Positions 11,978 through 23,842 of a stretch of DNA of 64,000 nucleotides are shown here, one piece after another. The notes beneath the pieces are model-generated. The model saw only the letters and a program-made list of their open reading frames with translations. It did no database searches and was not told the DNA's origin. The first letter of the stretch is position 1. Each line of letters begins with the position of its first letter. This stretch comes from Curvularia sp. ZM96 (lineage: Eukaryota > Ascomycota > Dothideomycetes > Pleosporales > Pleosporaceae), in contig JAJGBQ010000002.1 of the NCBI GenBank assembly GCA_022457065.1, positions 5,313,510 to 5,377,509 on the forward strand, given 5' to 3'. The translations under genes and the position numbers were made by a program.

Positions 11978-13000
11978 GTCTTCTTTGTCATGGAAAACGA
12001 GAGAAAAGCATTCAGCGTGGGGCCATGTCTTTCCGTGACTATACGGTCATACTTTCTGTACCGTCAAGGTTGAGTTTGGCTACCGGCGAAGAATTCTGCA
12101 CTTACACAGCATGCAGTCTTGGACGTGCCAAGAATGTGCTGTTGTGGTCTGATCGTGACAGAACGCTAGGCAGGGTCGACTGCACGCCGCCTGTGTCATG
12201 ATGTGTGAGTAATTGGAGGTATTTGGCAGATCTCGCTGAGTGAAAGAACGACTTGTCCTTAACGTCATATCCCATACTACCCTGGTCGTGCCTTAATCGC
12301 ACCCCGGCCTTGCCGCCCTCTCACGGTGATCTTTGCAAAGTGTTAAAGGTTTAAGACATCTGTGAAACTTCGATACGACTCCTTCCCTATCAACTCACAT
12401 GTAGATAAGCATACTTTGGAAGCTGTTCATCAGTCAAGATGCGCATCTGTTCGCTGGTATGGAAAGCTATTAGCCAGGGACGATCATTCTAATCACCGAC
12501 CCGATACAACGGTTATCATTTCTACTCGTTTTATATACTTAGATGAATCGAATGAATTCAAGAGACGCAGAAAACTTTGGTGGGGTACCTCTGTCCTCTT
12601 TCATGCGCTTGTAGCATCCAGGGATGATTATTAACAGATCACCACAGATGACCCCCTCTATAAGAGAATTCTTGTAAAATATCCGTCACGGATCCAATCA
12701 TCTAGCTTGAGAACCTTTATCAACTACAGATTCTCAGTGTTCTAGATTTCTGCCGCTTCTGCTCGACTGTAGGTTAGATTGTATTAAGAGAGAAATATCA
12801 GCTATAGAGACGCCTAATGCAGCGGACGATTAGAAGACTTGCAACTGCTACAATATTCAGCGAGCCGCTAAGTAGTTGTAGAGTTTTGAATTGCTAACCT
12901 TCGGTACCCAACAGCATTTCATGTCTCCCATTTAAAGTTGGTCCCTCCTAGCCTGCGGCTTGACAGATCATATTCCTTGCAGGCGGTCACCTCTAGTCTC
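11978..13000. other. Intergenic
   Basis: No gene recognised. It ends at the 3' end of the minus-strand phosphoketolase gene. Confidence 0.45.
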
Positions 13001-15481
13001 CTAGAACGGCCATATCCAACCCATCACAGCTTCCGAGTCCGTCCCCTCTTGGTATGCTGTCTCCCTAGCCCTGATGCGTTTATGGATCAATTCTTCCCTC
13101 ACAGCAGCAGCACTATTACCCAGTCCAGGGATTCGATCAATTGCATCAATCGCGAGACTGAAACGATCAGTCTCGTTCTTGATCGCCAGCCCAAGAGGGG
13201 TATCGACGTTGCCCTTCTCTCTGTAGCCTGTGACGTGGATGTTGTGTTGACCTTTGCGCATATACGTGAAACGGTGGATGAGCCACGGGTACGAGTGGAA
13301 ATTGAAGATGACGGGCTTGTCATCTGTGAAGATGGCTCGGAACTCATCGTCACTTAGTCCGTGAGGATGTGTGGCGTGGGAGACTAGCTTGAACAGATCA
13401 ACTACGTTGACGAAGCGGATTTTGAGACTGGGGCAACTTTGTCGCAAGAGAGCAGTGGCGGCAAGAGACTCGTGGGTTGGGACATCGCCACAAGCTGCCA
13501 TTACTGCATCGGGTTCGCAGCCTTGATCATTAGAGGCCCAGTCCCATATCCCAACCCCCTTGGTGCAGTGCACAAGTGCGTCATCCATATCAAGGAACTG
13601 CAGGTGGTCTTGCTTGTCCGCCACAATGACATTGACGTAGTTAGAGGATTGGAGACAGTGATCCATAACCGAGAGGAGACAGTTCCCGTCAGGAGGTAGG
13701 TAAACACGGACCACTTCGGGGCTTTTGTTGGCGATAACGTCGAGAAAGCCCGGGTCCTGGTGCGTGAAGCCATTGTGGTCCTGACGCCAGACGGTGGCCG
13801 TGAGGAGAATGTTAAGAGAGGCCACTTTCTGGCGCCACTCCACCTCGAGACACTTCTCAAGCCACTTGCAATGCTGATTAACCATGGAGTCGATAACGTG
13901 GATAAAGGACTCGTAACAGTTCAGGAGGCCGTGCCTGCCGGACAGGATATACCCCTCTAGCCACCCTTCGACGGTGTGCTCACTGAGCATCTCCATAACC
14001 CGACCTTCATAGGCTAGGTTTCCTCCGTCCTCGTCTTCTTCAAGGTACGTACCGAGCCATACCTTCTTTCCAACTTCGTAGATAGCACCGAGCTTATTTG
14101 ATTCAGTCTCGTCAGGCCTGAAGACACGGAAATTCGTCCTGTTCGCTTGAATCACGTCTCTTAGGAACTTTGCCATGTTTGTCATGTTTCCTGCCTGGAG
14201 AACACCTGCCTTGTTGACTTCGAATGCATACTCGCGAAAATTAGGAATCTGCAGCTTCTTGACAATAGATCCACCATTTGTCACTGGGTTAGCGCTCATC
14301 CGTCTGTGGGCAGTGGGAGCAAGGTCCTTTAGTTCCTTAATCAGAGTTCCGTTTCCATCGAAGAGTTCCTCTGGCTTGTAGCTGCGCATCCACTTCTCGA
14401 GCGCCACCAGGCTCGTCGAACTAGTTCGGACGTCGGTGATCGGCACCTGGTGGGAGCGCCAGAAGCCCTCTAGATAATGATCTTGCATTTTCCTTGGCGC
14501 CGACCAGCCTTTTGGGGTTCGGAGTATGATCATGGGCCAGCGCGGACGAAACGCCTGGCCTGATCGGCGCGCTTTCTGCTGGTATTCACGGATCTGCAGG
14601 ACGCAGTGCTCGAGAGTGCTCGCCATTGCTTGGTGCATCGAGCTATACTGATTTCCCTCGACAAAACAAGGTGTCCATCCGTAGCCAAATAGAAGAGCCT
14701 CGAGCTCACTGTGGCTGATACGAGCGAGAATGGTTGGGTTGTTAATCTTGTAACCATTCAGATGGAGGATGGGGAGAACAGCACCATCCGTGATCGGGTT
14801 GAGAAACTTGGTGCTGTGCCACGAAGTTGCTAGCTGCAATCGCATTAGACAAACCTGATAGCTGGAAGAGAACGGATTGAAACTCACTGGACCTGTCTCG
14901 GCCTCACCGTCTCCCACCATGGTAAGGGCAATGAGATTCGGGTGATCGAAAACACTCCCGAAGGCGTGCGAAATAGAGTAACCAAGCTCTCCGCCTTCGT
15001 GGATACTTCCTGGTGTTTCCGGAGTTACATGGCTGCCAATGCCGCCAGGAAAGGAGAATTGCTTGAAGAAGCGGCGCATTCCATCCATGTCTTCAGATAT
15101 GCTGGGATACACCTCTGAGTAGGTGCCTTCAAGGTAGGTGTTCGCCAGAACTGCTGGGGCACCATGTCCTGGGCCGGAGATGAAGAGAGCGTCGAGGTCG
15201 TACTTCTTGATCAGGCGGTTGAAGTGGATGTAGGTAAAGCTCTGACCTACGTCTGTACCCCAGTGGCCAAGCAGTCGCGCTTTTAGATGCTCCAACTTCA
15301 GGGGCTCTCTTAAGAGGGGGTTATCTCTGAGGTAGATCATCCCAAGGCACAGGTAAAGCGTGGTGTTAAAGTACTTGTGCAGCAGTGCCACTTCATCCTT
15401 GCCGATACTGTTTTCGCCTACAGTGGCTCGACCTGGACCGTATGGAGAGATACTTTGGTTCTCCATCGTTTCTATTGCCAT
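13001..15481 (-). CDS. Xylulose-5-phosphate/fructose-6-phosphate phosphoketolase
   Basis: A thiamine-diphosphate enzyme that cleaves xylulose 5-phosphate (and often fructose 6-phosphate) with phosphate, giving acetyl phosphate plus a triose or tetrose phosphate. It acts in the cytosol. Full-length features are visible: LLGHWGTDVGQ and GPGHGAPAVL (active-site His residues), a PGGIGSH segment, the diphosphate-binding VGDGEAETGP, RPRWPMIILRTPKGW, TVWRQDHNGFTHQDPGF, and VIFNFHSYPWLIHR near the C-terminus. An in-frame 54-base intron at 14834-14887 interrupts the diphosphate-binding site. Without it the product is about 808 aa, normal for the family. I prefer the ATG at 15481; the frame is open to 15547. 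The protein is of the type shared with bacteria, which fits the known idea of horizontal origin. No frameshifts or stops. Confidence 0.93.
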   Translation of the reverse strand: MAIETMENQSISPYGPGRATVGENSIGKDEVALLHKYFNTTLYLCLGMIYLRDNPLLREPLKLEHLKARLLGHWGTDVGQSFTYIHFNRLIKKYDLDALFISGPGHGAPAVLANTYLEGTYSEVYPSISEDMDGMRRFFKQFSFPGGIGSHVTPETPGSIHEGGELGYSISHAFGSVFDHPNLIALTMVGDGEAETGPVSFNPFSSSYQVCLMRLQLATSWHSTKFLNPITDGAVLPILHLNGYKINNPTILARISHSELEALLFGYGWTPCFVEGNQYSSMHQAMASTLEHCVLQIREYQQKARRSGQAFRPRWPMIILRTPKGWSAPRKMQDHYLEGFWRSHQVPITDVRTSSTSLVALEKWMRSYKPEELFDGNGTLIKELKDLAPTAHRRMSANPVTNGGSIVKKLQIPNFREYAFEVNKAGVLQAGNMTNMAKFLRDVIQANRTNFRVFRPDETESNKLGAIYEVGKKVWLGTYLEEDEDGGNLAYEGRVMEMLSEHTVEGWLEGYILSGRHGLLNCYESFIHVIDSMVNQHCKWLEKCLEVEWRQKVASLNILLTATVWRQDHNGFTHQDPGFLDVIANKSPEVVRVYLPPDGNCLLSVMDHCLQSSNYVNVIVADKQDHLQFLDMDDALVHCTKGVGIWDWASNDQGCEPDAVMAACGDVPTHESLAATALLRQSCPSLKIRFVNVVDLFKLVSHATHPHGLSDDEFRAIFTDDKPVIFNFHSYPWLIHRFTYMRKGQHNIHVTGYREKGNVDTPLGLAIKNETDRFSLAIDAIDRIPGLGNSAAAVREELIHKRIRARETAYQEGTDSEAVMGWIWPF
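14834..14887 (-). other. In-frame 54-base intron of the phosphoketolase gene
   Basis: On the minus strand it starts GTGAGTTT and ends GATTGCAG, with CTAAT about 12 bases before the end as branch site. It adds 18 codons and no stop, so the gene looks like one open frame. Removing it joins GDGEAETGP to LATSWHS, the usual family sequence. Confidence 0.85.
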
Positions 15482-17419
15482 GACTCGAATAGTGTTTTGT
15501 GGGGAACTCGAATCCTGCAATATCGCCAACCACAGTTGGGGCACCAAGGTTGATGGCTATAGCGTCGAAGGAGCAATTTCTCAAAGGTGCGACGATCTGT
15601 GAACAGTGGATGCACAACCGAATTGCCAGCACAACTTGAATGAATATTGAAGAAGGCTGTGAGAGTCACTGCTTGTTCATGTAGCCTGGGGCACTCATAC
15701 AGCGATATTGATTGGTGCGTCAATGATATCACTCCACCTCATGGACTCACACCACCGTTGGTGCAGTGTGACAGATTGGTTGTTATGGACTACAACGTCT
15801 CTTGGTATACTCCCAGATATCCAGATACCTTCACAAGTAGAACCCTGTTCCAGCAGTCCAGACATCTTTATGAGACATATCCAATGCTACATCGGCGCCT
15901 CGTGGCATCTTACGATTCAGCCAATCGGGAGTCCAAGGCCAGATGGGTTCTTACTGGTGCAACATCTTTTCTTGGCAACTTCATGATCTGTGCAGTATCT
16001 TAGCCATACAATTATACGCTCGTACAGCTACACTGATTTGCATATTTGGCTTCCGCATTTTGCAAGACGGAAGATACTCACGCGACAAGGTGCTCTGATG
16101 CACAGACCTCTTACGTCACGCCAAGGCAATGGATACTTACAGCAATATTTCGTTTTGACTCCATACCCAGCGTTTTCAGCCTAGGCCCGATTAAGGATGT
16201 TGGCGCCCCGGGACGGTTCGCCGAAAGCACGGATCAGCGAATCCAAAGCTGTTGTGAGACTAAATAAGCCCTTTCCAACGTCATACAGTTTTCTTTTCAC
16301 GCAGTCTTGTTGAGCATACGATTACTAGGTCATAGACAATGTTGGAGAATCCCTGAGCGATCTGCAGGACGGACTTTTAAGCGCTAACGTTCATTATCCA
16401 GCTGAACACGCCCAATGGAACTTCTATGTTATTGCGCTAAGATATTAAGGCACTACACAATGCATGGCGAGGTTGCGCAGTCGCAGAGCAAAGACCAACG
16501 TTCTAATCAGCGTACATAGTAGACTTCCACGACAAGCTTGGATTCGATTCCGCGCCGTAGCACCCACAATGACATGCGATCACCATTGCCGACAACCCGT
16601 CAAGTACTGGACATGAGCGTAACGTGGAAGGACAGCCCGTACATACAGAGCTGGCGATCACGCATATCTCAGCTGCACTCAGGGTCCACTATCCGAACAT
16701 CGAGAGGCTAGCGTTAGATTTGTTGACCTTTCTAAAGGATGCATGGACACGTGCCAATACGTATATCCTTCCATATTGCCTCACCTGCAGGTTTAGACTT
16801 CAACTATGACATCATAAACAGTCACAGTCTTGGGAGTCAGCCCAGGACCTGCAACCGAGGCTCGTGTGATATCAGACCACGATAGCATACTTCAGGTTGA
16901 TTAAAACGCCACCAAGGCAAAATGGTCTTGCCTGTCTTCGCCTTGCTCAATGGGGAGTTTTAACGTGAGTAGGACCAAGCAGGTTGATAGGTTTCTGACG
17001 ACAGAGTAATTAGGTTTTGTATACCTAGCTTGTGTGGATTGGCTGTGCTAGCACCACAAATTTAGTACTAGTACAGGAAAAGATGTGGTGTCGTAGCTTC
17101 TTCCTATCGAAAGACAATGGTTAGTAGACTCTTGCGATATGTCTCGGCAACTTCAGAATTCATGTCCCCCCACCGTAGCCAAGGGTGATAGTTACCGGAA
17201 TGTCTGAGATTAAAGCACCTAAAATTAGTCAGTAGGAGAACAACGCATTGGCCAAGGGCAACCGCACGAGCACCTCTCCTAAGCTAAATCTAAAAAAACA
17301 TAACTCATAGTTATGCCATATTTAAAGAACAACATTGTCCTTGAAAGCTGTTCTTCCCCTGCGCTTACAAAGTTTTGAATCCTCCATCTTTACAGAGATA
17401 TTCTGCTTCTAAATCGAGA
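15482..17419. other. Intergenic, no gene supported
   Basis: Holds the upstream region of the phosphoketolase gene. Open frames at 15647-16003 and 15990-16267 (plus) were weighed as remnants but not called. No repeats seen. Confidence 0.45.
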
Positions 17420-18883
17420 ATGAGCGATGCGCCTCTACTAATGTTCCCCTTTGCTCGCTTCCAGGCTTGGGAACCACCAGCTCAGTATACACAGCTACGA
17501 AAGCTGAATCCTGTCTCGCAAGTTAAGCTTTGGGATGGCAGTCTTCCATGGCTGGTAGTGAACCACGAGGATGTGGTCAGTGTGTTGACTGACGACCGGC
17601 TGTCAAAGGAGCGCACTCGCCCTGGTTTTCCAGAGATGAGCCCAGGTGGTAAAGAGTCAGGGAAGAACAAGCCGACTTTCGTAGATATGGATCCAACAGC
17701 GCACATGCGACAGCGCAGTATGATTGAGCCATTGTTCATCTGGGGTGCGGTGGAGAGACTACGCCCACATATTTAATGGACAGTCACAAACCTGTTAGAT
17801 AAGATGATTCAAGAGGGTTGTGAGACACTGATTAACTTTCTGGAGAGTTTTGCTTTGCCTGTCTCTTCCCACACACGATATTCTGTGTTCAGTCGGTGGT
17901 ATGTTCGCTTATCAATATAGATCATCTATAGTATTCCTGGGATACCCTTCAGCGACCTCGACTTCCTTACCACACAATCCACAATACGCAACAACGGAAG
18001 CTCGACTGCCACTGAAGCTACGAAGGCCAATCAGTAAGTATTTGTAGCGCGATTCATCGTAGTACGTTATGCTATAAAAGCTGATGCTGGGAACTAGGAC
18101 GCTGCTCGATTATTTGAGAAAGCTGATCGAAAAGCGTTTTAATGCGCCTGCCGAGAATTTGATCAGCAAGCTAGCGATTGAACAAGTCAAGCCTGGTCAT
18201 ATCGAACATTCGGTTGCGGTCGCCATCGCATTTCTCATGTTGATCGCGGGAAACGCCACCATGATCAACATGATCAGCCTCGTGAGTCGTCCATCCGTAC
18301 CCCAGATCTAACGCAGCCATTGAAAAACAAAAGGGCATAGTCACTCTGCTCGAATACCCGTCCCAGCTTGGAAGGCTCAAGTCCGATCCCTCGCTGACAC
18401 CAGCGTTTGTATCTGAGCTGTGTCGGTACCACACCGGATCCGCCATGGCAACCCGTCGCGTTGCGAGAGTCGACATTGAGATTTCGGGCCGCAAAATCAG
18501 AGCAGGTGAAGGCATAATCGCTACAACGCAGTCTGCCAGCCGAGATGAAGCTGTGTTTTTGGATCCTGAGGCATTCGACATCTTGCGCTTCGTGGCGAAG
18601 GAACAAGGCGGACGAGGAGAAGACTGGTATCGGGCGATGGGCTATGGATACGGTGAGTATCGATGTGTTGCTGAACCTCTGGCTAGAGAAGAGCTCGAAA
18701 TTATCTTTGGTAAGTACCCGAGACGCAAGTGTCCAGCCGAGATAGCGACCTGATCTGTGTTCCTCCCTAGCCACTCTTGTCCAGAGACTGCCGAACTTCA
18801 AACTCGCTGTGCCGTTTACAGAGATTAAATGGACAGCACAGAAAACAGATATCAGTATCACAGAACTGCCTGTTACCTGGTAG
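17420..18883 (+). pseudogene. CYP55-type cytochrome P450 (nitric oxide reductase family), broken
   Basis: CYP55 (P450nor) reduces nitric oxide to nitrous oxide using NADH directly, in fungal denitrification. Exon 1 matches the family: NPVSQVKLWDGSLPWLV, GFPEMS, and KPTFVDMDPTAHMRQRSM. Later exons give NGSST, then AGNATMINMISL (I-helix), ELCRYHT, and the heme-binding GYGYGEYRCVAEPLA with its Cys. Introns that restore frame: 18034-18097, 18282-18333 and 18710-18770. A further intron near 17900-17935 is blurred. The frame is broken by TAA at 17774 followed by TGG, where the family has Gln-Arg; both are C-to-T changes. The tail ends ITELPVTW at 18883. I therefore read a recently disabled gene. 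Identity is sure; whether the nonsense change is real depends on sequence accuracy. Confidence 0.85.
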
Positions 18884-19799
18884 ACTCGGTTGCTGCTTTC
18901 ACGTGGCGAAAATAGCTTGGAATCAGTAGATTCACCTGTTTCTAGGAAATGAAACAATTGCTGCTCGCAACACACCCCTGATACACTCACGGAACTCTCT
19001 ACAGCTCAAACTCTAGCTCCCTTTGCTGCTGCTCCAAAGAGTATATTATCATCCTCCAAAAACTCCTACCGCTACGCAGAATATATTCTACGTCCAGAAG
19101 ACAGCGAACAGCCTAAACGGTTATGCAACGACCTGCAAAGCGCAGTAAGCTGCTGTAATATTGAAGCATGCATATAGGGCCAGACGTGATCTTGGCAAGG
19201 TGGCAATTCGTCTCACAGTAGTCGCTTACTCAAGAGTTCTTTCCAAGACACTATGTGCGTGACAGACTATTTGCGGACGTCTGTGTTGCCTATGCAAGCT
19301 TGTGCAGCTGCTGTAGACTGTTGAGTAGATGCAGAAAAGATACAGGCAATCCACCTCCAATCTCATGCGTGCACATTGTGATCAGGTACAGCCACTGGCT
19401 TCGGAGCCTTAGCGTTGCTGGGAAGGACTTAGGTCGTTTTACATCTTCTTCCTTCTCTCTCAATCAACAGTTCGCAGCTTCGAGCTTGATTTCATTTATG
19501 CCAAGCATGGCTTCATTCATTTTTGGTGCCGTAAGCTCAAGAAGGCCCTAGCTAAGTCTAGTGTCAGTACCTCGTAACCGATGCCTCCTCAGTGCACCTT
19601 GCACCTCATTCTGAAATATTCAAACGGAATGAGAACTGCGCTTGTGATCTCGCAGGGATTAGAATCTGGCAAGAGCGTAGATTTTGACGCAGATCTCGTT
19701 GGCATCTAGAAGGGTGAGCACTATGCATCTTATTTGCTAACAAAGAGTGGAAGGAACATTCTTATCAATCATGCGTTATTATTACTAAGCTCGGACATA
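18884..19799. other. Intergenic
   Basis: No gene recognised. A frame of 42 codons from about 19580 and another at 19255-19551 lack any family signature. Confidence 0.45.
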
Positions 19800-19801
19800 T
19801 A

Positions 19802-21563
19802 CTTTCCGCGCACATAGGGTTCCCGCGCACCCACACAAAGCAGCTATACTGGATAGAGTCGCGATTTTCTCAACAACAACAATTATATTTGCCACTCATT
19901 ACACATAGAGCTGAGAGTAAGCGCTGCCGCTTCTACTGCTGCTTTTTCAGCTTCTTTTTCTATTAAAATAGTTGCCTGTTGTGCCTGTAGAGCTGCTGCT
20001 CGGTTAATAGCAGCCTTAATACTCTCAACGTTACTAAAGCGTTTATTTAGGTTAACTTGAACTCGTTTTCTTACGCGAGTAATCTTGTAGCTATCTAGTT
20101 AATATCTAAGCTGTTAATTTTAAGCCTTAAGTTGGGCAGCTCTAGTATTTGCCTCCGCAATGGCCTTACCTACTTTGCCAAGCACGAGCCGGGTGCTTCG
20201 TGAGAGAGATTCTAACAGTAGTAGCTACTGTTAGGTCTTATGTAGAGCCTGTGAGCTCTAAGGGGTATTAAAAACTTGTTCTAGTAGTTCTTAAGCCTGA
20301 CGGGCGGCTAGCGGAGTAACTAGTCGGCTAGTTATTTGAGACGAGAGTAGCACAATGTCTAGGTTGTATGGATAGAGCCCAGCAGCCCTCTAGCCAGCTC
20401 TAATAACACGCTCTAATAGTCCTTCTACTCTAGCTTTATTATATAATACAACAAAGCGCTCTTTCTTTACTAGCGCTGCGTCGTCAAGCGCTGAGAGAGC
20501 TTAAATCTAATTACGATAGCGAGACTTAAGTATAGAGAAGGGAGCTAGGTCTAGCGGCTACAGCAAGTAAGAGGCATGCGCAGGAAGATATAGTAGCTAG
20601 ATCCTATTCACCTTACAGAGCCACATAAAGTCGATAGGCGTGTGAGAGCCATGGCCATCAAGAAGAAGTAGTCGATATCTACCACTTGTAGGCGTAGTAT
20701 TTAGTATAAAAATCCGCTGTAGCCACTTAGATCTAATTAAATTCGACGTCTACCTATTCTCTAACGTAGTGTATAGCTAGTTTAGTGTACTAGTAGCTAG
20801 AAACCACGTAGTCTAAAGATGCTTGCCCTTAAAGACAACTAGGCACTAGAGCTTGGCGCCTATGGCGGAGACAGTCTTAATAATTAACACCCACTCGCGA
20901 TCCTCTAGAGACTTAACGTAAGCTTTCTTCTTTAAAGAGCTTGTAAGTACTCTAGCGTTCGTATATACCTCTAGCGCGACTCCAGTCTCGTCTATATTCT
21001 ATATATCTTTATACTATATGCCTAGCTCTATACGCGTACGTTCAAACAGCTTAAGAAAGGCTTTAATAGTCTTATAGTTGGCACTAGTAGTACGCGCGCT
21101 CTCGATCTTTCGGCTAACTATTAATACAACGCGTGGGTTACGTGCAATAAAATAGGGTACCTAGAGCTGTCTAAGTAGCTCGTAGTCACCATTTATATGT
21201 AGAATTCGAGTGGCCATTTCTCGTACGCGTAGATGGGACGGGGGTTGTGCGCGTGAGTTCTCATCGAGTATCTAATCTACTAGAAAGGTCTCTTGTTCTG
21301 GCGTTAATCGCTACTGTTGTTAATAAGCTATTGCGTGTGGTTATTAACCTTGCTGCCGACCGCGTATTGTAGATTTAGAGATGCCGTACTACTTAGCAGC
21401 CTTACGCCGGCTTGTAAAAACACCCAAATTAAGATCTGCGATAGCATTTTGTATAGCAAGCTCTTTAGAATCTATTTTAGTCTCGTAGTGTTGATGTTAC
21501 AAGCGTTGCAAGCGAAGCAACGCGTTGTGGTGGGGTGCGCGGGAACCCTATGTGCGCGGAAAG
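19802..21563 (-). mobile_element. Pogo-like DNA transposon A, decayed
   Basis: Perfect 31-base terminal inverted repeats (19802-19832 and 21533-21563; outermost bases CTTTCCGCGC) flanked by TA on both sides, the target duplication of the Tc1/mariner/pogo superfamily. The element is 1762 bases, a normal size for one transposase gene. Its right end lies directly against element B with only TATA between them. The interior is AT-rich and carries many TAG/TAA codons where glutamine is expected, the mark of C-to-T mutation. Confidence 0.9.
19880..21470 (-). pseudogene. Transposase of element A (DDE, pogo type)
   Basis: Reading the minus strand through its stop codons gives an N-terminal helix-turn-helix region (LAIQNAIADLNLGVFTSRR with KQYGISKSTI), then NIDETGVALE (first catalytic Asp), LVDGHGSHTPIDFMW (second catalytic Asp), LYLPAHASYLLQPLDLAPFS, and an Ala/Glu/Lys-rich C-terminal tail. 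That is the full order of a pogo/Fot-like transposase. Most stops are TAG at Gln codons. The gene cannot make protein. Boundaries are approximate. Confidence 0.85.
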
Positions 21564-21567
21564 TATA

Positions 21568-23680
21568 CCGTGCCCCACCACTTCGTGCGCGCAACCACTT
21601 CGTGCGCGCGCGGCCCTGCAACCACTACAACCTCAACACCTTATATATCCACTACTATGAGTAATATCGAGGCTGCGCTTGCAGCTATTGATATCTTAGG
21701 ATCTAAAGAATTGTTTACGTATACTAAGATTGTAAAAAGATTTAGTGTTGTTCGATCTACGCTTACCCGAAGATACCAAGGTCGCTGCGCCTCTTCTATA
21801 ATAGGCTGCTAAAAACGACAGCTCCTCCACCTATACTAGGAGCAGGCCTTAATAGCCTATATTAATTAACTTATAGAGAGAGGCCTACTACCTACTTAGT
21901 TAATAATACGCAATTTTGCGTCGTAGATCGCTAAGAGAGAGGTTAGAGTACACTAGGTTAGTCGCTTTATTTAGCGCTATCCTAATTAGCTTATCTTAAA
22001 GTGGGTAGTAGGTATAGATAACTGTCGCCATAAAGCTAACTCTAGGAGTAAGTATAGCCTCTATTTTAGCCTCCTACGCGATAAAATCGATCAATATTAC
22101 GTTGAGGCGCGTCATATCTATAATATAGATGAGAAGGGCTTTATGCTTGGTATAGTGAGTCGCTCAAGGAGGATCTTTAGTAGAGCCTCGTACGAGGATA
22201 GAAAAAGAAGGAGTACTATATAGGATAGCTCCCGCGAGTGGATAACGCTGCTGGCCTATATCTGCGCTAATGGATCTTATCTCGAGCCTACCTTAATCTA
22301 TTAGTCAGCCTTAGGGTCTATACAGGACACCTGGCTGCAGGCCCTTAATCTAGATATATATTAGATTCGAGTTTCCTTATTACCTTCTGGCTAGACGAAT
22401 AATGAGATAGGCCTCGCGTGGCTATAGTAGGTGTTTAATCGCAGTATAAGGGTAAAGGCACGCTTCTCCTACTAATTACTTATTCTTGACGGCCATAGAT
22501 CTCATCTTATAATGGATTTTATTGATTATTGTAATTAGAATAAGATTCTTCTTGTAGTCTATCCTCCTCACTTAACCCACACGCTGTAGCCTCTTGACGT
22601 CAGCATGTTCAAGCCTCTCTTAATAGCGTACTCGAACGAGGTTTCTGCCTTCATAGATAGGAGTTAAGGCCTTACCTTAATAAGTAAGAGGGACTTCTTC
22701 CCTCTCTTCTACTAAGCCTAGCAGGCCTCCTTTAAAGAAATAATGATCCTAAACGCCTTTAAGGCTACAGGAATCTCGCCTCTTAACCTAGAAGTAATTC
22801 TTTAGCGCTTCTCTGTTTCTAATCCTACGAGCGATAGCGACTCCTCAGCCCTTAGTGCCTCTAATTAGAGGAAGATAGAGCGTCTACTGCGTTAGGTAGT
22901 CGCTGATTAGGGCGATAGGCAGGTTAAAAAGCTTAGCCAGGTCCTTCACTTAAGTTCTGTTCAAAATAGTCTCCTTAAGGAGGAGGTAAGGAAACTAAGG
23001 GAGGCCCTGGTTAATGAGAGGATACGCAGGAAACGGGGCAAGCCTCTACCCCTGTAGGAGGCCGAGGATTATTATGGTGGAGCTATATTCTGGTCTCTAA
23101 GGAAGGTGAAGGAGGCGCGCGATCGCCTGCGACTCTAGGAGGAGGAGCAGGAGCAGCTATAGCTCCAAAAAGCTAATACGCTGAGGCAACGCGAGGAGAC
23201 AAAGCAGTCGAGGGCGAGGGAGAAGGAGCAGAGGCGTCAGGCGAGGCTTGCAGTAAGCCTAATGAGGCAGAAGGAGAGGGAGGAGAAGGCTGTTGAAAAG
23301 GCCTCAAGGATCGCGGCTCGCAAGGCTGCAAAACAACTTTAAAAAGCTATTAAAACTTCCCAAAGGGGTAGGAGGAGGAGCTTCAAGGCTCCTACAAAGG
23401 CTGTTCAAAAAAAGAGGCCTATCGCGAGGCCTCAAGACAGTGAGGAGCCTCAGGGAGGTGCTGCAGGCTCACCACCTCCAACCTCGCGTCGCGGCCGCGC
23501 GATTAGAACTCCATCTCGATTTCTATAGCTATATATATATATTAAGGCCTATTAATCTCACCACTAAAATATATCGCGATAATATCCTTTGCGTGTGGCT
23601 CTACAGCCTCATTTTTGAGGTGGTTTTGGTGAGGCCGCGCGCGCATGAAGTGGTTGCGCGCACGAAGTGGTGGGGCACGG
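21568..23680 (+). mobile_element. Pogo-like DNA transposon B, decayed
   Basis: Terminal inverted repeats of about 48 bases (21568-21615 and 23633-23680, one mismatch), starting CCGTGCCCCACCACTTCGTG and flanked by TA. Each repeat contains an internal short duplication of the CACTTCGTGCGCGC type. Length 2113 bases. It is a different family from element A, with unrelated ends. It abuts A at 21564-21567. Confidence 0.9.
21657..23528 (+). pseudogene. Transposase of element B (DDE, pogo type)
   Basis: From the ATG at 21657 one reading frame gives, with stops passed over: a helix-turn-helix start (TYTKIVKRFSVVRSTLTRR), NIDEKGFMLG, LILDGHRSHL, VVYPPHLTHTLQPLDV, LLIAYSNEVSAFI, ILNAFKATGISPLN, and a long Arg/Glu/Lys/Ala-rich tail ending TPSRFL. 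The frame held wherever I checked it. Interruptions are mainly TAG/TAA at Gln or Trp positions. It is decayed by point mutation rather than by indels. Confidence 0.85.
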
Positions 23681-23842
23681 TATGTCCGAGCTTACTGAGC
23701 ATCTGCTTATGCCCTTCCTAGTACGAACAGCACCGAAGCGCGCTGTGCCAAACAGCAATCATTTAGTTCTTCCAAAAGCCTGAATCTTTTTCCATGTTGT
23801 TGACAAGAATCGGTGAGAGTGTACTCGCATCCGAGTGCTATC

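Noticed and set aside
12938..13357. Plus-strand open frame of 139 codons
   Set aside because: It lies antisense to the 3' end of the well-supported phosphoketolase gene.
15647..16003. Possible fragment of a thioester-reductase or NRPS-like enzyme (ends RWVLTGATSFLGNF)
   Set aside because: The single motif of a nucleotide-binding fold is not enough, and nothing before or after it continues the family.
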